From assembly GCF_003112555.1 (NCBI RefSeq), contig NZ_BEWB01000014.1:186001-250000 (forward strand): a DNA stretch of 64,000 nucleotides, written 5' to 3'. Within the stretch, counting starts at the first letter, position 1, and every line of letters starts with the position of its first letter. Positions 33,475 through 42,460 of the stretch are shown here, piece after piece. Below the pieces are notes generated by a model that saw nothing but the letters and a program-made list of their open reading frames with translations, was not told the origin of the DNA and made no database searches. The position numbers and the translations under genes are program-made. The stretch comes from Streptomyces coelicoflavus. Its GTDB lineage: Bacteria; Actinomycetota; Actinomycetes; Streptomycetales; Streptomycetaceae.

Positions 33475-34350
33475 GTGACCGCGGAGACCGACTGGGGCGG
33501 CGCACCCTCCGTGCTGCGGATGATCCTCGGCAGACAGCTGGAGGAGTTGCGTACCCGCGCCGGTCTCACGTTCGAGCAGGCCGGTGAGGCGATCGGGGTG
33601 AGCCACTCCACGATCCGCCGGCTCGAGGCGGCGAAGGTGGCCCGGCTGCGCCTTCCGGACGTGGAGAAACTGCTCCAGATCTACGGCGTGCGCGACCAGC
33701 AGGAGATCGACACCTTCCTGAAGTCGGCGCGGGAGGCGAACAAGCGGGGCTGGTGGCACACCTACCGCGACGTCATGCCGGACTGGTTCGCGGCCTACCT
33801 GAGCCTCGAGCAGGCGGCCCTGCACATCCGCGCCTACGAGTCCGGGTTCGTGCACGGCCTGCTGCAGACCCCGGCCTACGCGCGGGCCCTGCTGAACGCG
33901 GGCAACCCGCACGCCTCCTCCGCGGCCACCGAGCGGCGGGTGGCCCTGCGCATGCGGCGCCAGGAGATCCTCACCCGTCCCACCCCGCCCCGTCTGTGGG
34001 TCGTCATGGACGAAACGGTCCTGCGCTGGCCGGTCGGCGGCACCGAGGTGATGCGGCAGCAGGTGGACCATCTGATCGAGGTGGGCAGGATGCCCAACGT
34101 GACACTCCAGATCATGCCCTTCGCGGGCGGCCCCCACCCGGCCATGCGCGCCGGCGCGTTCGACCTGTTCAGATTCCGGGCCCCCGAACTCCCCGACATC
34201 GTCTACCTCGGTGGGCTCGTGGGCGCCGTCTACCTGGACAAGGGCGACGACGTGGTGGTCTACCGCGAGGCCCTGGACCGCCTCGGCGCCCAGGCGGTGC
34301 CGGCCCGAGGCACCGAGGAACTCCTCGGCGCGCTCCGCAAGGAGCTGTGA
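33475..34350 (+). CDS. XRE-family DUF5753 transcriptional regulator
   Basis: 291 aa, GTG 33475 behind GAAAGGGAGA. N-terminal HTH (residues ~15-75, LEELRTRAGLTFEQAGEAIGVSHSTIRRLEAAK) followed by the actinobacterial DUF5753 domain (~95-285: PDWFAAYLSLEQAALHIRAYESGFVHGLLQTPAYARAL in the first part, RLWVVMDETVLRWPVGG later). Proteins of this group, like BldB/WhiJ-associated regulators, control development or antibiotic genes, often with a DUF397 partner; no DUF397 gene is seen here. The next gene, 71 bases downstream, is a methyltransferase of an equally actinobacteria-specific family. Confidence 0.88.
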   Translation: MTAETDWGGAPSVLRMILGRQLEELRTRAGLTFEQAGEAIGVSHSTIRRLEAAKVARLRLPDVEKLLQIYGVRDQQEIDTFLKSAREANKRGWWHTYRDVMPDWFAAYLSLEQAALHIRAYESGFVHGLLQTPAYARALLNAGNPHASSAATERRVALRMRRQEILTRPTPPRLWVVMDETVLRWPVGGTEVMRQQVDHLIEVGRMPNVTLQIMPFAGGPHPAMRAGAFDLFRFRAPELPDIVYLGGLVGAVYLDKGDDVVVYREALDRLGAQAVPARGTEELLGALRKEL

Positions 34351-34421
34351 CCGCGGGAGCACGACGGGGGCACGACCGAGAGTCCACTCGTACCGAACGA
34401 CCCGACGGAGAGGGGCGGACG

Positions 34422-35237
34422 TTGTCCGACAACGGATGGCCGGCCGACCGAATCGACACCGAGCACGCGCACTCGGCTCGCATCTACGACTACATCCTGG
34501 GCGGGAAGGACTACTACCCCGCCGACCGCGAGGCGGGCGACGCGATGGCCCGGGAATGGCCCGCACTGCCCGTCCACATGCGCGCGAACCGGGACTGGAT
34601 GAACCGCGCGGTGCGATGGCTGGCCGAGGAGGCGGGGATCCGCCAGTTCCTCGACATCGGCACCGGCATCCCCACCTCGCCCAACCTGCACGAGATAGCG
34701 CAGTCGGTGGCCCCCGACTCGCGGGTGGTCTACGTGGACAACGACCCGATCGTCCTCACCCTGTCCCAGGGACTGCTGTCCAGTACCCCCGAGGGCCGCA
34801 CGACGTACATCGAGGCGGACTTCCAGCACCCGGAAGCGGTCCTCGGGTCCGAAGAGTTCAGCAGGACACTGGACCTGACCAAGCCCGTCGCACTCACCGT
34901 GATCGCGATCGTCCACTTCGTCCTGGACGAGGACGACGCGGTCGGCATCGTCCGCCGCCTCCTGGAGCCCCTGCCCGCGGGGAGCCACCTGGCCATGACC
35001 ATCGGCACCGCCGAGTTCGCCCCCGAGGAAGTGGGCCGGGTCGCACGCGAGTACGCGGCCCGCGACATGCCGATGCGGCTGCGGACCATCGAGGAGGCCC
35101 ACGAGTTCTTCGAGGGCCTGGAGCTGGCCGAACCCGGCATCGTCCAGGTGCACAAGTGGCATCCCGACGGCACGGGGGAGCAGGGCATCCGGGACGAGGA
35201 CATCGCGATGTACGGAGCGGTGGCCCGCAAGCCCTGA
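34422..35237 (+). CDS. SAM-dependent methyltransferase, PF04672 (DUF574) family
   Basis: 271 aa from TTG 34422 (LSDNGWPADRIDTEHAHSAR); no ATG or GTG in frame gives a better start, and GGAGAGGGG lies just upstream. Typical family features: ARIYDYILGGKDYYPADREAGD near the N-terminus, QFLDIGTGIPTSPNLHEIAQ as the SAM loop, VVYVDNDPIVLTL, and AIVHFVLDEDDAVGIVRRLLEPLPAGSHLAM (pieces). The family is highly expanded in Streptomyces; substrates are largely unknown. It follows the XRE/DUF5753 gene in what looks like a two-gene operon. Confidence 0.88.
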   Translation: MSDNGWPADRIDTEHAHSARIYDYILGGKDYYPADREAGDAMAREWPALPVHMRANRDWMNRAVRWLAEEAGIRQFLDIGTGIPTSPNLHEIAQSVAPDSRVVYVDNDPIVLTLSQGLLSSTPEGRTTYIEADFQHPEAVLGSEEFSRTLDLTKPVALTVIAIVHFVLDEDDAVGIVRRLLEPLPAGSHLAMTIGTAEFAPEEVGRVAREYAARDMPMRLRTIEEAHEFFEGLELAEPGIVQVHKWHPDGTGEQGIRDEDIAMYGAVARKP

Positions 35238-35304
35238 CGGTCCCGGACCGGGGCGGTCGGGGTGCGTAGCGGTCGCGGTGCGCAGCGGTCGCAGCCGCAG
35301 GGGA

Positions 35305-36969
35305 TCAGATCACGCGGAACAGGTCGGCCGCGGCGTGGACGTCGGTGAAGTCCTCGACGGAACGGAGGTTGTCGCACAGGGCCTCGAGGACCGAGCCGGC
35401 CGCCGCGACGCGCGGCGCGCCGATGCCCACGCCGAACACCCGGAAGCCCAGGCGGCGCTTGGCCTCGTTCCAGCCGCGCATCCACTCCTCGGTGACACCG
35501 CAGTCGTCGTCGGTGAGCATCACGATGTCCCCGCGCCTGCGGGCGCTGTCGTTGAACTCCTCCTCGAGGAGCTCGCACGCCGCGGTCAGGGGCCGCTGGT
35601 AACTGGTGCCGCCGCCGAGGAACGTCTCCGCGAAGTCGAGGACGCGGTCGGGGCCCGCGGGCCGGCCGGCCGGGAAGCGGAAGACGCGGAGCTTGTCGGC
35701 GGCGGAGAACACGATGCCGACGAAGTCGCGTCCCCCGTGCCGGGCCTGGTCGAGCAGTGACAGCGCGCACGCCTTCGCCCACGCCTCCCGGGTGATGCCG
35801 CCGGGCCCCGCCTCGTACATGGAGTGCGAGGTGTCCACGCACGCGATGACGGCGCCCCGGCCGGTGGCCTGCTCGCCCCGGCTGTCGTAGAGCATCAGCT
35901 CCCCGGCGGCATAGCGCGCGGCGAACACCGCCCGCAGTTCGGGCAGTCCGAGACTGGCCAGCTCGGACGGGACGACCCGGGAGAGGTCGTCGCCGAGCGT
36001 GACCCCGATCAGCTCTCCGGTGGCGTTCTCCACCTTGCGGGCGCGCTCACCGTCGGCCATCTGCCGGAACCGGCCGATCAGTTCGGCCCACTCGGCGAGC
36101 CGGCTGGTGCGCAGCCGCTCGGCCAGCCGGGCGCGTTCGTCGAAGGACATCCGCTCCTGCTCGCCGGCACCGACGCCCCAGGCCCGCATCAGCGCGGCCT
36201 CCTTGCGGGCGCCGGCCGCCGATCTCGCGACCGCGCCCCGCGCGGCGCCGGGGACGCCGGGGACCGCCGCCGCGAGGGCCTGGCCGGCGTCCGCGGCAGC
36301 CCGTCGCGCGGCGTCCCCGGCGTCGCCGGCCGTCTGTCGTACGGCGTCGGCGGCCGGCCCCGGCGCGGTGCCGTCCTCGTCGCCCCCGCCGCCCCCGTCG
36401 GCCTCGTCGCCCGTCTGCCGCGGCGCCTCGGCCCCGACGGTGACCGCGTCCCCGGCGCCCTGCCGCGCCCGGTCCACTCGCTCGTCGCGGTCCCGGACGG
36501 GCCGCGCGTCGTCCAGCATCCGGCGCAGCGCGCCGGCCTGGGCGAGCACGGCCATGGCGGCGGCGTACGGGTCGCCGACCGTCTCCCGGTGCAACTCGGC
36601 GAAGCCCGGCGAATCCAGCAACGCGGCGACGACACGGTGGTTGACCAGCCGGGAGTGCTCCATCTCGGCGGCCCCGCGCAGCCGCGGGGCGGCCTTGTAG
36701 GCGGCCAGGAAGGCGTCGGTGAGGAGGTCGGCGGTGTACGCGTGGCGCTCGCCCAGTTCGCCGGCCAGCTCCCGCAGCGCGGCGGACTGCCCGTAGGTGT
36801 CGTGCCAGACGACGCGGTCGTAACGGTCGGCGACCACGGCCCCGGTGTGCCCGGCCGGAGCGGCGGCCGACGGGGCCGGCCACGTCCCGGCCCGGCCCGC
36901 CGGCTCGTCGGGCCGGCTGGCCGTCCCCTCCGCGGCCGCGTCCGGGTGCGTCCGGGCGTCGTCGTCCAT
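35305..36969 (-). CDS. VWA-domain protein, ViaA-like partner of MoxR ATPase
   Basis: 554 aa from ATG 36969. The N-terminal ~200 residues are helical and Ala-rich, then a Glu/Asp/Gly-rich linker, a conserved helical region (KVENATGELIGVTLGDDLSRVVPSELASLG), and a C-terminal von Willebrand A domain (~365-554) with the MIDAS motif DTSHSM and later TDDDCG. In enteric bacteria RavA-ViaA modulate respiratory complexes and aminoglycoside uptake. The gene follows the MoxR gene by 20 bases. Here the client is unknown. Long low-complexity A/G/D-rich stretch (residues ~165-260) is notable. Confidence 0.85.
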   Translation of the reverse strand: MDDDARTHPDAAAEGTASRPDEPAGRAGTWPAPSAAAPAGHTGAVVADRYDRVVWHDTYGQSAALRELAGELGERHAYTADLLTDAFLAAYKAAPRLRGAAEMEHSRLVNHRVVAALLDSPGFAELHRETVGDPYAAAMAVLAQAGALRRMLDDARPVRDRDERVDRARQGAGDAVTVGAEAPRQTGDEADGGGGGDEDGTAPGPAADAVRQTAGDAGDAARRAAADAGQALAAAVPGVPGAARGAVARSAAGARKEAALMRAWGVGAGEQERMSFDERARLAERLRTSRLAEWAELIGRFRQMADGERARKVENATGELIGVTLGDDLSRVVPSELASLGLPELRAVFAARYAAGELMLYDSRGEQATGRGAVIACVDTSHSMYEAGPGGITREAWAKACALSLLDQARHGGRDFVGIVFSAADKLRVFRFPAGRPAGPDRVLDFAETFLGGGTSYQRPLTAACELLEEEFNDSARRRGDIVMLTDDDCGVTEEWMRGWNEAKRRLGFRVFGVGIGAPRVAAAGSVLEALCDNLRSVEDFTDVHAAADLFRVI

Positions 36970-36989
36970 GGTGCCGTCCGCTCCCGTGC

Positions 36990-38207
36990 TCAGAGCTGGG
37001 CCCGCACCGTGCTCGCGTCCACGCCGAGCGCCTCGGTGAGCACACGGGCGCGCACGGCGCGCTGACGGCCGGTGACCCGGTCGATGGCGGTGGTGGAGCG
37101 GCCGGCGCCCACCGCTTCCTCGCGCAGCCGCTCCAGTCGCTTGCCCGCGGTGGCGAGCTGGTTGTGCGCCTTCTTGATGACCCACTCGCTCAGCGCCTCG
37201 CGGGACTGCCCGGCCATCGCGTCGAGCTGGGTCTCCAGCTCCTCGATGGTGTCGGCGAGGTCGAGTGCCTCCTTGGCGTCCGGGTTCACCAGTTGGAGCA
37301 CCTCGCGCTCGACCGTGGGGCGTTGGGCGGGGGAGTCCCACAGGACATGGGTCAGCACGGACAGGTCGCTCTCGGCGACCGCGGGACGGCCGTCGAGGTA
37401 CGCGGACGCCTGGAGCAGGCCCACCGCCTGTCGCCAGCGGCGGTCGGAGGCGATCAGTTCCCTGCGGCGCAGGGCGGCCCGCAGGGTGCACACCGCGTCC
37501 ACGATCCCGTCCGGCACCTCCACGGCCGGGACGGCCTCGTCGACGGCGTGCCGCAGCGCGGCCAGTTCGACGGTGGTCCGCTTCGGTGCCGCCGGGCGCC
37601 TGACCGCGGAGCGCACCAGGGCGGCGAAGTTCGAGGGGTCCTCCAGGTACGTGACCTCGATCCGTACCAGCAGCCGGTCGTAGATCGCGGCCGAGTCCGC
37701 ACCCTCCGGCAGCTCGTTGCTCGCCGTGATGGCCGCGATGAGCGGGCAGCGGACGGGCTCGCCCCCGCTCTCGGGGTGGTAGATCCGCTCGTTGAGGTAG
37801 CCCAGCGTCTCGTTCAGCGCCGCCGTGGAACACTTGAAGATCTCGTCGATGAACGCCACGTGCGCGGTGGTGGCGCGCCCTTCGTAGACCTGGCGGTACT
37901 CGCCGCGCGCCAGCGCGGCGACGTCGACGGGCCCGAACATCCTCGTCGGCGCGGTGAACTTGGACAGCAGGATCTCCCAGTAGGACGCTCCCACGATCCG
38001 GCCCGTGAGTTCCCGGGCCAACTCGGACTTCGCCGTTCCGGGCGGGCCGAGCACCAGCGAGTGCTGACCGGCCAGCAGCGCCACCAGCAGCGTCCGCACC
38101 ACGTCGGCACGCTCGTAGAAGCGGTCCGACAGCTCGCCGCCGATCGCCCGGAGCCGCTCGGCCGTGTCCCGCGCGGCCGGCACCTCCTGCGGGTCCTGTG
38201 GGCCCAT
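36990..38207 (-). CDS. MoxR-family AAA+ ATPase, RavA-like
   Basis: 405 aa, ATG 38207. Walker A GPPGTAKSE (residues 54-62), Walker B VAFIDEIFK, sensor 1 IAAITASNELPEG and a C-terminal lid. MoxR ATPases act as chaperones that insert cofactors or assemble complexes together with VWA partners; the downstream VWA gene confirms the pairing. The ELPEG-type sensor and the overall pattern fit the RavA branch rather than the MRP branch. The C-terminal ~80 residues (NPDAKEALDLADTIEELETQLDAM) are predicted coiled coil. Confidence 0.9.
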   Translation of the reverse strand: MGPQDPQEVPAARDTAERLRAIGGELSDRFYERADVVRTLLVALLAGQHSLVLGPPGTAKSELARELTGRIVGASYWEILLSKFTAPTRMFGPVDVAALARGEYRQVYEGRATTAHVAFIDEIFKCSTAALNETLGYLNERIYHPESGGEPVRCPLIAAITASNELPEGADSAAIYDRLLVRIEVTYLEDPSNFAALVRSAVRRPAAPKRTTVELAALRHAVDEAVPAVEVPDGIVDAVCTLRAALRRRELIASDRRWRQAVGLLQASAYLDGRPAVAESDLSVLTHVLWDSPAQRPTVEREVLQLVNPDAKEALDLADTIEELETQLDAMAGQSREALSEWVIKKAHNQLATAGKRLERLREEAVGAGRSTTAIDRVTGRQRAVRARVLTEALGVDASTVRAQL

Positions 38208-38347
38208 GGCCGACTCCTCCTGTGACGGTCCGGGTGGGCTGGCGGATCAGAGCCTATCCCGCACGAACGCCGGTTCCCGTCGCCTCCGCACCGCCGACCG
38301 GCACCTCGGCCCGCACCGCGGTGGTGTCGTCGACCAGACTGTCCGCC

Positions 38348-40237
38348 ATGAACCACTTCCTCTCGCGGCCGGCCCGCACCGTGTCGGCCGTGGTCGCCTC
38401 CGTACTGGCGGCCTGCTGCCTCACCGCGTGCTCCGGGGGCCGCACCGGCGCGTCGGTGGCCGTCCGCGTGAACCAGGTCGGGTACGTGACCGGCGAGAAG
38501 AAGTTCGCCTACGTCATGGGCGACCGGGAGCAGTTGGCCGACGTCGAGTACGAGGTCCTGGACGAACGGGGGAACACGGCCGGCCACGGCGGTCTCGGCC
38601 CCTCGCTCGGCGGCTGGAACAGCACGTACACCGCCGTGCGCACCGTCGACCTCTCGTCGTTCGACCGCACCGGCACCTACCGGCTGCGGCTGGTCGGCGC
38701 GGACGCCGGCCCGGAGACCCGCTTCCGCGTGGCACCGGCCCGGCAACTGCTCGACCCGCTGCGCGCGGACACCGTGCACTTCTTCGGCACCCAGCGGGAC
38801 GGCGCGGACGTACTGACCGACGCGACCGGGCGGGAGCCCTCGCACCTGACCGACCGGGAGGCCCGCGTCTACGAACCGCCGCGCGCCGATGCGGCGGCCG
38901 GTCCGGAGCCGGCCGGGAGCGGCGGACCGGTGGACGTCTCGGGCGGCTGGTTCGACGCCGGGGACTTCCTCAAGTTCACGCACACGGCGTCCTACGTGGT
39001 CGGGCAGATGCTGACCACCGTCCGCGACACCCCCTCGGTGCCCGGGCTGCGGGAGGAGGCGCGGCACGGTCTGCGGTGGCTGGACCGGATGTGGGACGGG
39101 ACGACGGGCACGCTCTACGCGCAGGTGGGCCTCGGATCCGGCGGCAAGGAAGTGCGCGGCGACCACGACGTGTGGCGGCTGCCCGAAGAGGACGACCGGC
39201 TCACCGTGGAGCCGGGGGACGCCGACTACCTGATCAAGTACCGGCCCGTCTTCCGGGCCGGCGAACCGGGCGGGCCGCTCAGCCCCAACCTCGCGGGACG
39301 GGTGAGCGCGGCCTTCGCCCTCGCCGCGCAGACCGAGGCCGCCGAGGACCCGGCGCAGGCCCGTGAGTGGCTGGACAAGGCGGCCGCCGTCTACGCGCGG
39401 GCGGACACCCGGCCGGACCGGGGAGCCCTGGTCACCACGGTGCCCGCGGACTACTACCAGGAGCACTCCTGGCGCGACGACATGGAGTGGGCGGCCGTCG
39501 AACTCTTCCGCGGCGCGGACGCGCTGGGCGACGCCCGCCGCTCGCGGTGGCGCGACGAGGCGGCCGACTGGGCCCGTGCGGCCCTGACGGAGGAGCGTGC
39601 CGCCACCCTGGGACCCGCCGACGTCAGCGCGCTCGCCCACGCCGGCCTGCTCACCTCGGCGGACCCCGACCCGGGCCTCGCGGGCGCACTGAAGGCGGAG
39701 CTGAGGCGGCAGGTGGAGACCGGCAGGAAGCGGGCGGCCGGGGACCCCTTCAGGTCGGGAGTCGTCCCGAGCGACTTCGACGCGGTGCCGAACACCTTCG
39801 GCCTGCTCGCGACCGCCGAACTGTACGCCCGCGTCACCGGTGACCACCGCTACGACGAGTTCGCCGCGCGGCAACTGGCGTGGGTGTTCGGGGCCAACGC
39901 CTGGGGCACCAGCTTCGTCGTGGGCGCGGGCGACCTCTACCCGCACTGCCTCCAGCACCAGGTCGCCAACCTGGCCATGAGCCGCACCGGCCGCGGCGAC
40001 ATCCTGCGCGGGGCCGTCGTCAACGGCCCGAACGACGCGGGCCTGCTGAAGGAACGCGGCACCATCGAGGGCGGCCGGCCCTGCTCCTTCGCCCCGGACG
40101 GCAGGCCCTGGTCGGAGTTCGACGGCCGCGGCGCCGGCTACGTCGACGACGTGCGGGCCTGGCAGACGGTGGAACCGGCGGACGACTTCACCTCGACGGC
40201 CCTGTACGCCCTGTCCCTCACCGCCGCGCGGTCCTGA
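38348..40237 (+). CDS. GH9-like lipoprotein with N-terminal Ig domain
   Basis: 629 aa, ATG 38348. Lipobox LTAC with lipid Cys28, so anchored to the cell surface. An N-terminal CelD-type Ig-like domain (VAVRVNQVGYVTGEKKFAYV to FRVAP, ~37-130) leads into an (alpha/alpha)6 barrel with the GH9 motif GGWFDAGDFLKF (Asp203, Asp206). The usual GH9 C-terminal motifs are altered: where an active endoglucanase has a HPHHR-like region it has LYPHCLQHQVAN, and where the catalytic Glu in a NExA motif would lie it has ADDFTSTALYAL. It may be an inactive binding protein or have shifted specificity. Its ribosome site is weak. No operon partner. Confidence 0.78.
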   Translation: MNHFLSRPARTVSAVVASVLAACCLTACSGGRTGASVAVRVNQVGYVTGEKKFAYVMGDREQLADVEYEVLDERGNTAGHGGLGPSLGGWNSTYTAVRTVDLSSFDRTGTYRLRLVGADAGPETRFRVAPARQLLDPLRADTVHFFGTQRDGADVLTDATGREPSHLTDREARVYEPPRADAAAGPEPAGSGGPVDVSGGWFDAGDFLKFTHTASYVVGQMLTTVRDTPSVPGLREEARHGLRWLDRMWDGTTGTLYAQVGLGSGGKEVRGDHDVWRLPEEDDRLTVEPGDADYLIKYRPVFRAGEPGGPLSPNLAGRVSAAFALAAQTEAAEDPAQAREWLDKAAAVYARADTRPDRGALVTTVPADYYQEHSWRDDMEWAAVELFRGADALGDARRSRWRDEAADWARAALTEERAATLGPADVSALAHAGLLTSADPDPGLAGALKAELRRQVETGRKRAAGDPFRSGVVPSDFDAVPNTFGLLATAELYARVTGDHRYDEFAARQLAWVFGANAWGTSFVVGAGDLYPHCLQHQVANLAMSRTGRGDILRGAVVNGPNDAGLLKERGTIEGGRPCSFAPDGRPWSEFDGRGAGYVDDVRAWQTVEPADDFTSTALYALSLTAARS

Positions 40238-40275
40238 CCCCCGGGCACGGCCCCGTCGGCACCCGGGCGGCACCG

Positions 40276-40848
40276 TCAGGAACTGGTCGGCCAGGTCCGC
40301 AGCAGGGCGTCCAGCGCGTTGAGGATCTCCGTCCAGCTCTCCTGGGAGTCGGGGGCACTGTGGCTGAATCCCCCCGCGCTCTCCAGACCGACGTAACCGC
40401 TGAAGACGCTGCCCAGCAGCCGCACGGCATGCGTCTGGTGCGGTTCCGCCAGGTGGTATCCGCGCAGGATCGCCCGCGACATCCTGGCGTGCCGCACACC
40501 GGCGCCGGCGGCCGCCGCCTCCGCGTCGAGGGGGAACTGCGTGGCGGCGAAGCGGCCCGGGTGCTCGAGGGCGTAGTCGCGGTAGACGTTCGCGAACGCG
40601 ATCAGCGCGTCCTTGCCGGCCCGGCCGGCCACCGCCTCGGAGGCCAGGTCGGCCAGTTCCTCCAGGGCGAACAGTGCGATCCCGGTCTTGAGGTCGTGGG
40701 CGTTCCTCACATGCGCGTACAGACTCGCGGTCTTGACGCCGAACCGCCTGGCCAGCTCCGTCGGAGTGGTGCGCTCGAAGCCGATCTCGTCGGCCGTCTC
40801 GGCCCCGGCCCTGATCAGGGTCTCGGTCGTCAGTCCTACCCGAGCCAC
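40276..40848 (-). CDS. TetR-family regulator with WHG-type C-terminal domain
   Basis: 190 aa; GTG 40848 behind GGGAGG. HTH at residues ~8-50 (LTTETLIRAGAETADEIGFERTTPTELARRFGVKTASLYAHV in pieces), then the ligand domain with DALIAFANVYRDYALEHPGRFAATQ, typical of the WHG (TetR_C_33) group. Such regulators often repress a neighbouring reductase, transporter or dehydrogenase. The next gene upstream is MerR; which promoter it controls is not evident, perhaps the ene-reductase locus or itself. Confidence 0.83.
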   Translation of the reverse strand: MARVGLTTETLIRAGAETADEIGFERTTPTELARRFGVKTASLYAHVRNAHDLKTGIALFALEELADLASEAVAGRAGKDALIAFANVYRDYALEHPGRFAATQFPLDAEAAAAGAGVRHARMSRAILRGYHLAEPHQTHAVRLLGSVFSGYVGLESAGGFSHSAPDSQESWTEILNALDALLRTWPTSS

Positions 40849-40896
40849 ACCCGTCCTCCCTGTCGCACCGGCAGCGGTGGAAGATTATGAGCCTGC

Positions 40897-41271
40897 CTAA
40901 CGAGATTGGGCAAACTGGGTGTCCCGGTACTCGCGTGCCGTGTCGATCAGGGAGTTGAGGGCGTCCCTGGTGCGCATCAGCTCCTCGATCTGCTCGGAGA
41001 TCCGGTCGCGCTCCTGCGCCATGCGCTCCAGGGCGGTGTCGGAGTGGTCCTCGCTCGGTGCGTCGACGCACGGGAGCAGCTCCGCGATGGTCCGGCTGGA
41101 CAGGCCGGCCGTGTACAGCCGCTGGAGGAACCTGACCCGCTCGACCCCCTCCTCCGTGTACTGGCGCTGGCCCCCGGCGCTGCGCGTGCTGACCAGCAGG
41201 CCCTGGTCCTCGTAGTAGCGCACGGACCGGACGCTGACCCCGGCCCGTGACGCGAGCTCCCCGATGCGCAA
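40897..41271 (-). CDS. MerR-family regulator
   Basis: About 124 aa from TTG 41271 (LRIGELASRAGVSVRSVRYYEDQGLL), chosen because GGGAGG lies seven bases upstream and because MerR proteins normally begin with this motif; GTG 41301 would add ten residues. Winged helix-turn-helix at ~1-70 with GGQRQYTEEGVERVRFLQRLY, then a dimerising coiled coil (ALERMAQERDRISEQIEELMRTRDALN). No metal-binding cysteine array (single Cys near residue 69), so an organic or redox inducer is likely. Divergent from the ene-reductase gene across a dyad centred near 41321. Confidence 0.85.
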   Translation of the reverse strand: MRIGELASRAGVSVRSVRYYEDQGLLVSTRSAGGQRQYTEEGVERVRFLQRLYTAGLSSRTIAELLPCVDAPSEDHSDTALERMAQERDRISEQIEELMRTRDALNSLIDTAREYRDTQFAQSR

Positions 41272-41313
41272 AGCCGTCCTCCCGACTGTGATCTGCGGCA
41301 CAATTCCTTGCCT

Positions 41314-41329
41314 CTGACGTCAGTGTCAG
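41314..41329. promoter_or_regulatory. MerR-type dyad between regulator and ene-reductase
   Basis: CTGAC (41314-41318) and GTCAG (41325-41329) around 6 bp, with an overlapping perfect palindrome CTGACGTCAG (41314-41323). TTGCCT (41308-41313) and TTCTAG (41331-41336) flank it like -35 and -10 elements, the usual position for MerR activators. Confidence 0.55.
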
Positions 41330-41386
41330 GTTCTAGCGTAGCCGTCGGTCCCGAGATCCGGGGCCGAACGGCTGAGGAGCCCTGAC

Positions 41387-42460
41387 ATGACGTCCCTTTT
41401 CGACACGTACCGGCTCGGCGCACTGACGCTGCCCAACCGCATGGTGATGGCCCCGATGACCCGCGTCCGTGCCGCCGCGGGCGGACTGGCCACACCGTCG
41501 ATGGCCACGTACTACGCCCAGCGGGCCACGGCCGGGCTGATCGTCTCCGAGGGCGTGCAGCCCAGCCCGGTCGGGCAGTCCAACCCGGGGACGCCCGGCC
41601 TGCACACCGACGAGCAGGTCGCCGCCTGGCGCCCCGTCACCGCCGCCGTGCACGCCAACGGAGGACGGATCTTCGCCCAGATCATGCACGGCGGCCGCGT
41701 CTCGCACCCCGACACCACGGGCATGCGGCCGGTCGGGCCCTCGGCCGTCCCGGCCGTCGGAGAGGTGTTCACACCGACCGGACCGCAGCCCGTGCCGACG
41801 CCGCGCGCCCTGGAGAGTGCCGAAGTGCCGGAGCAGGCCGAGTCCTACGCCGGGGCCGCCCGCCGGGCCGTGGACGCCGGCTTCGACGGCGTCGAACTGC
41901 ACGGTGCCAACGGCTACCTCATCTCGCAGTTCCTCTCCTCGAACGCCAACCTCCGCACCGACCGCTACGGCGGCTCGGTGGCCAACCGGATCCGCTTCGC
42001 CGTCGAGGCCGTGTCCGCGACCGTCGAGGCCGTCGGTGCCGACCGGACGGGCATCCGCCTCTCCCCGGCGGGGACCTTCTGGGGAGTCGAGGAGACCGGC
42101 GTCCTCGACCTCTACACCGAACTGCTGACCGAGCTGTCGCGGCTCCGGATCGCCTACGTCCACCTCGAGGCCACCGCCGACGAGGAGGTGCTGGTGGCTC
42201 TGCGCCGCGCCTGGCCGGGCGCGCTCGTCATGAACCCGGTGCTCCCGATGGGTCCCAAGCAGACCGGCCGCGAGGACGCCGACCACTGGCTCGGGCTCGG
42301 GGCGGACCTCATCAGCTTCGGCCGCGGCTTCGTCGCCAACCCCGACCTGGTGGAGCGCCTGCGCGCAGGACTCCCCCTCGCACCGGTGGACGAGGCCACG
42401 TACTACCAGGGCGGTGACGCGGGCTACCTGACCTACCCGGCGTACCAGCACACGGCCTGA
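41387..42460 (+). CDS. Old yellow enzyme family ene-reductase
   Basis: 357 aa, ATG 41387 behind AGGAG. FMN-dependent alkene reductase using NADPH, cytoplasmic, acting on alpha,beta-unsaturated carbonyls. Typical motifs: LPNRMVMAPMTRVRA, FAQIMHGGRVSHP, AGFDGVELHGANGYLISQFL, RTDRYGGSVANRIRF and the phosphate-binding LGADLISFGRGFVANP. The substrate-binding His/Asn pair falls in VELHGANGY. It is most like the NemA class. Divergent MerR regulator with a dyad between suggests induction by electrophiles. Confidence 0.9.
   Translation: MTSLFDTYRLGALTLPNRMVMAPMTRVRAAAGGLATPSMATYYAQRATAGLIVSEGVQPSPVGQSNPGTPGLHTDEQVAAWRPVTAAVHANGGRIFAQIMHGGRVSHPDTTGMRPVGPSAVPAVGEVFTPTGPQPVPTPRALESAEVPEQAESYAGAARRAVDAGFDGVELHGANGYLISQFLSSNANLRTDRYGGSVANRIRFAVEAVSATVEAVGADRTGIRLSPAGTFWGVEETGVLDLYTELLTELSRLRIAYVHLEATADEEVLVALRRAWPGALVMNPVLPMGPKQTGREDADHWLGLGADLISFGRGFVANPDLVERLRAGLPLAPVDEATYYQGGDAGYLTYPAYQHTA

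Noticed and set aside
38208..41071. Long minus-strand frame through the GH9 and TetR genes (part of 37814-41071)
   Set aside because: GH9 motifs on the plus strand and the TetR HTH in another frame explain the coding signal; the long frame has no recognisable domain.
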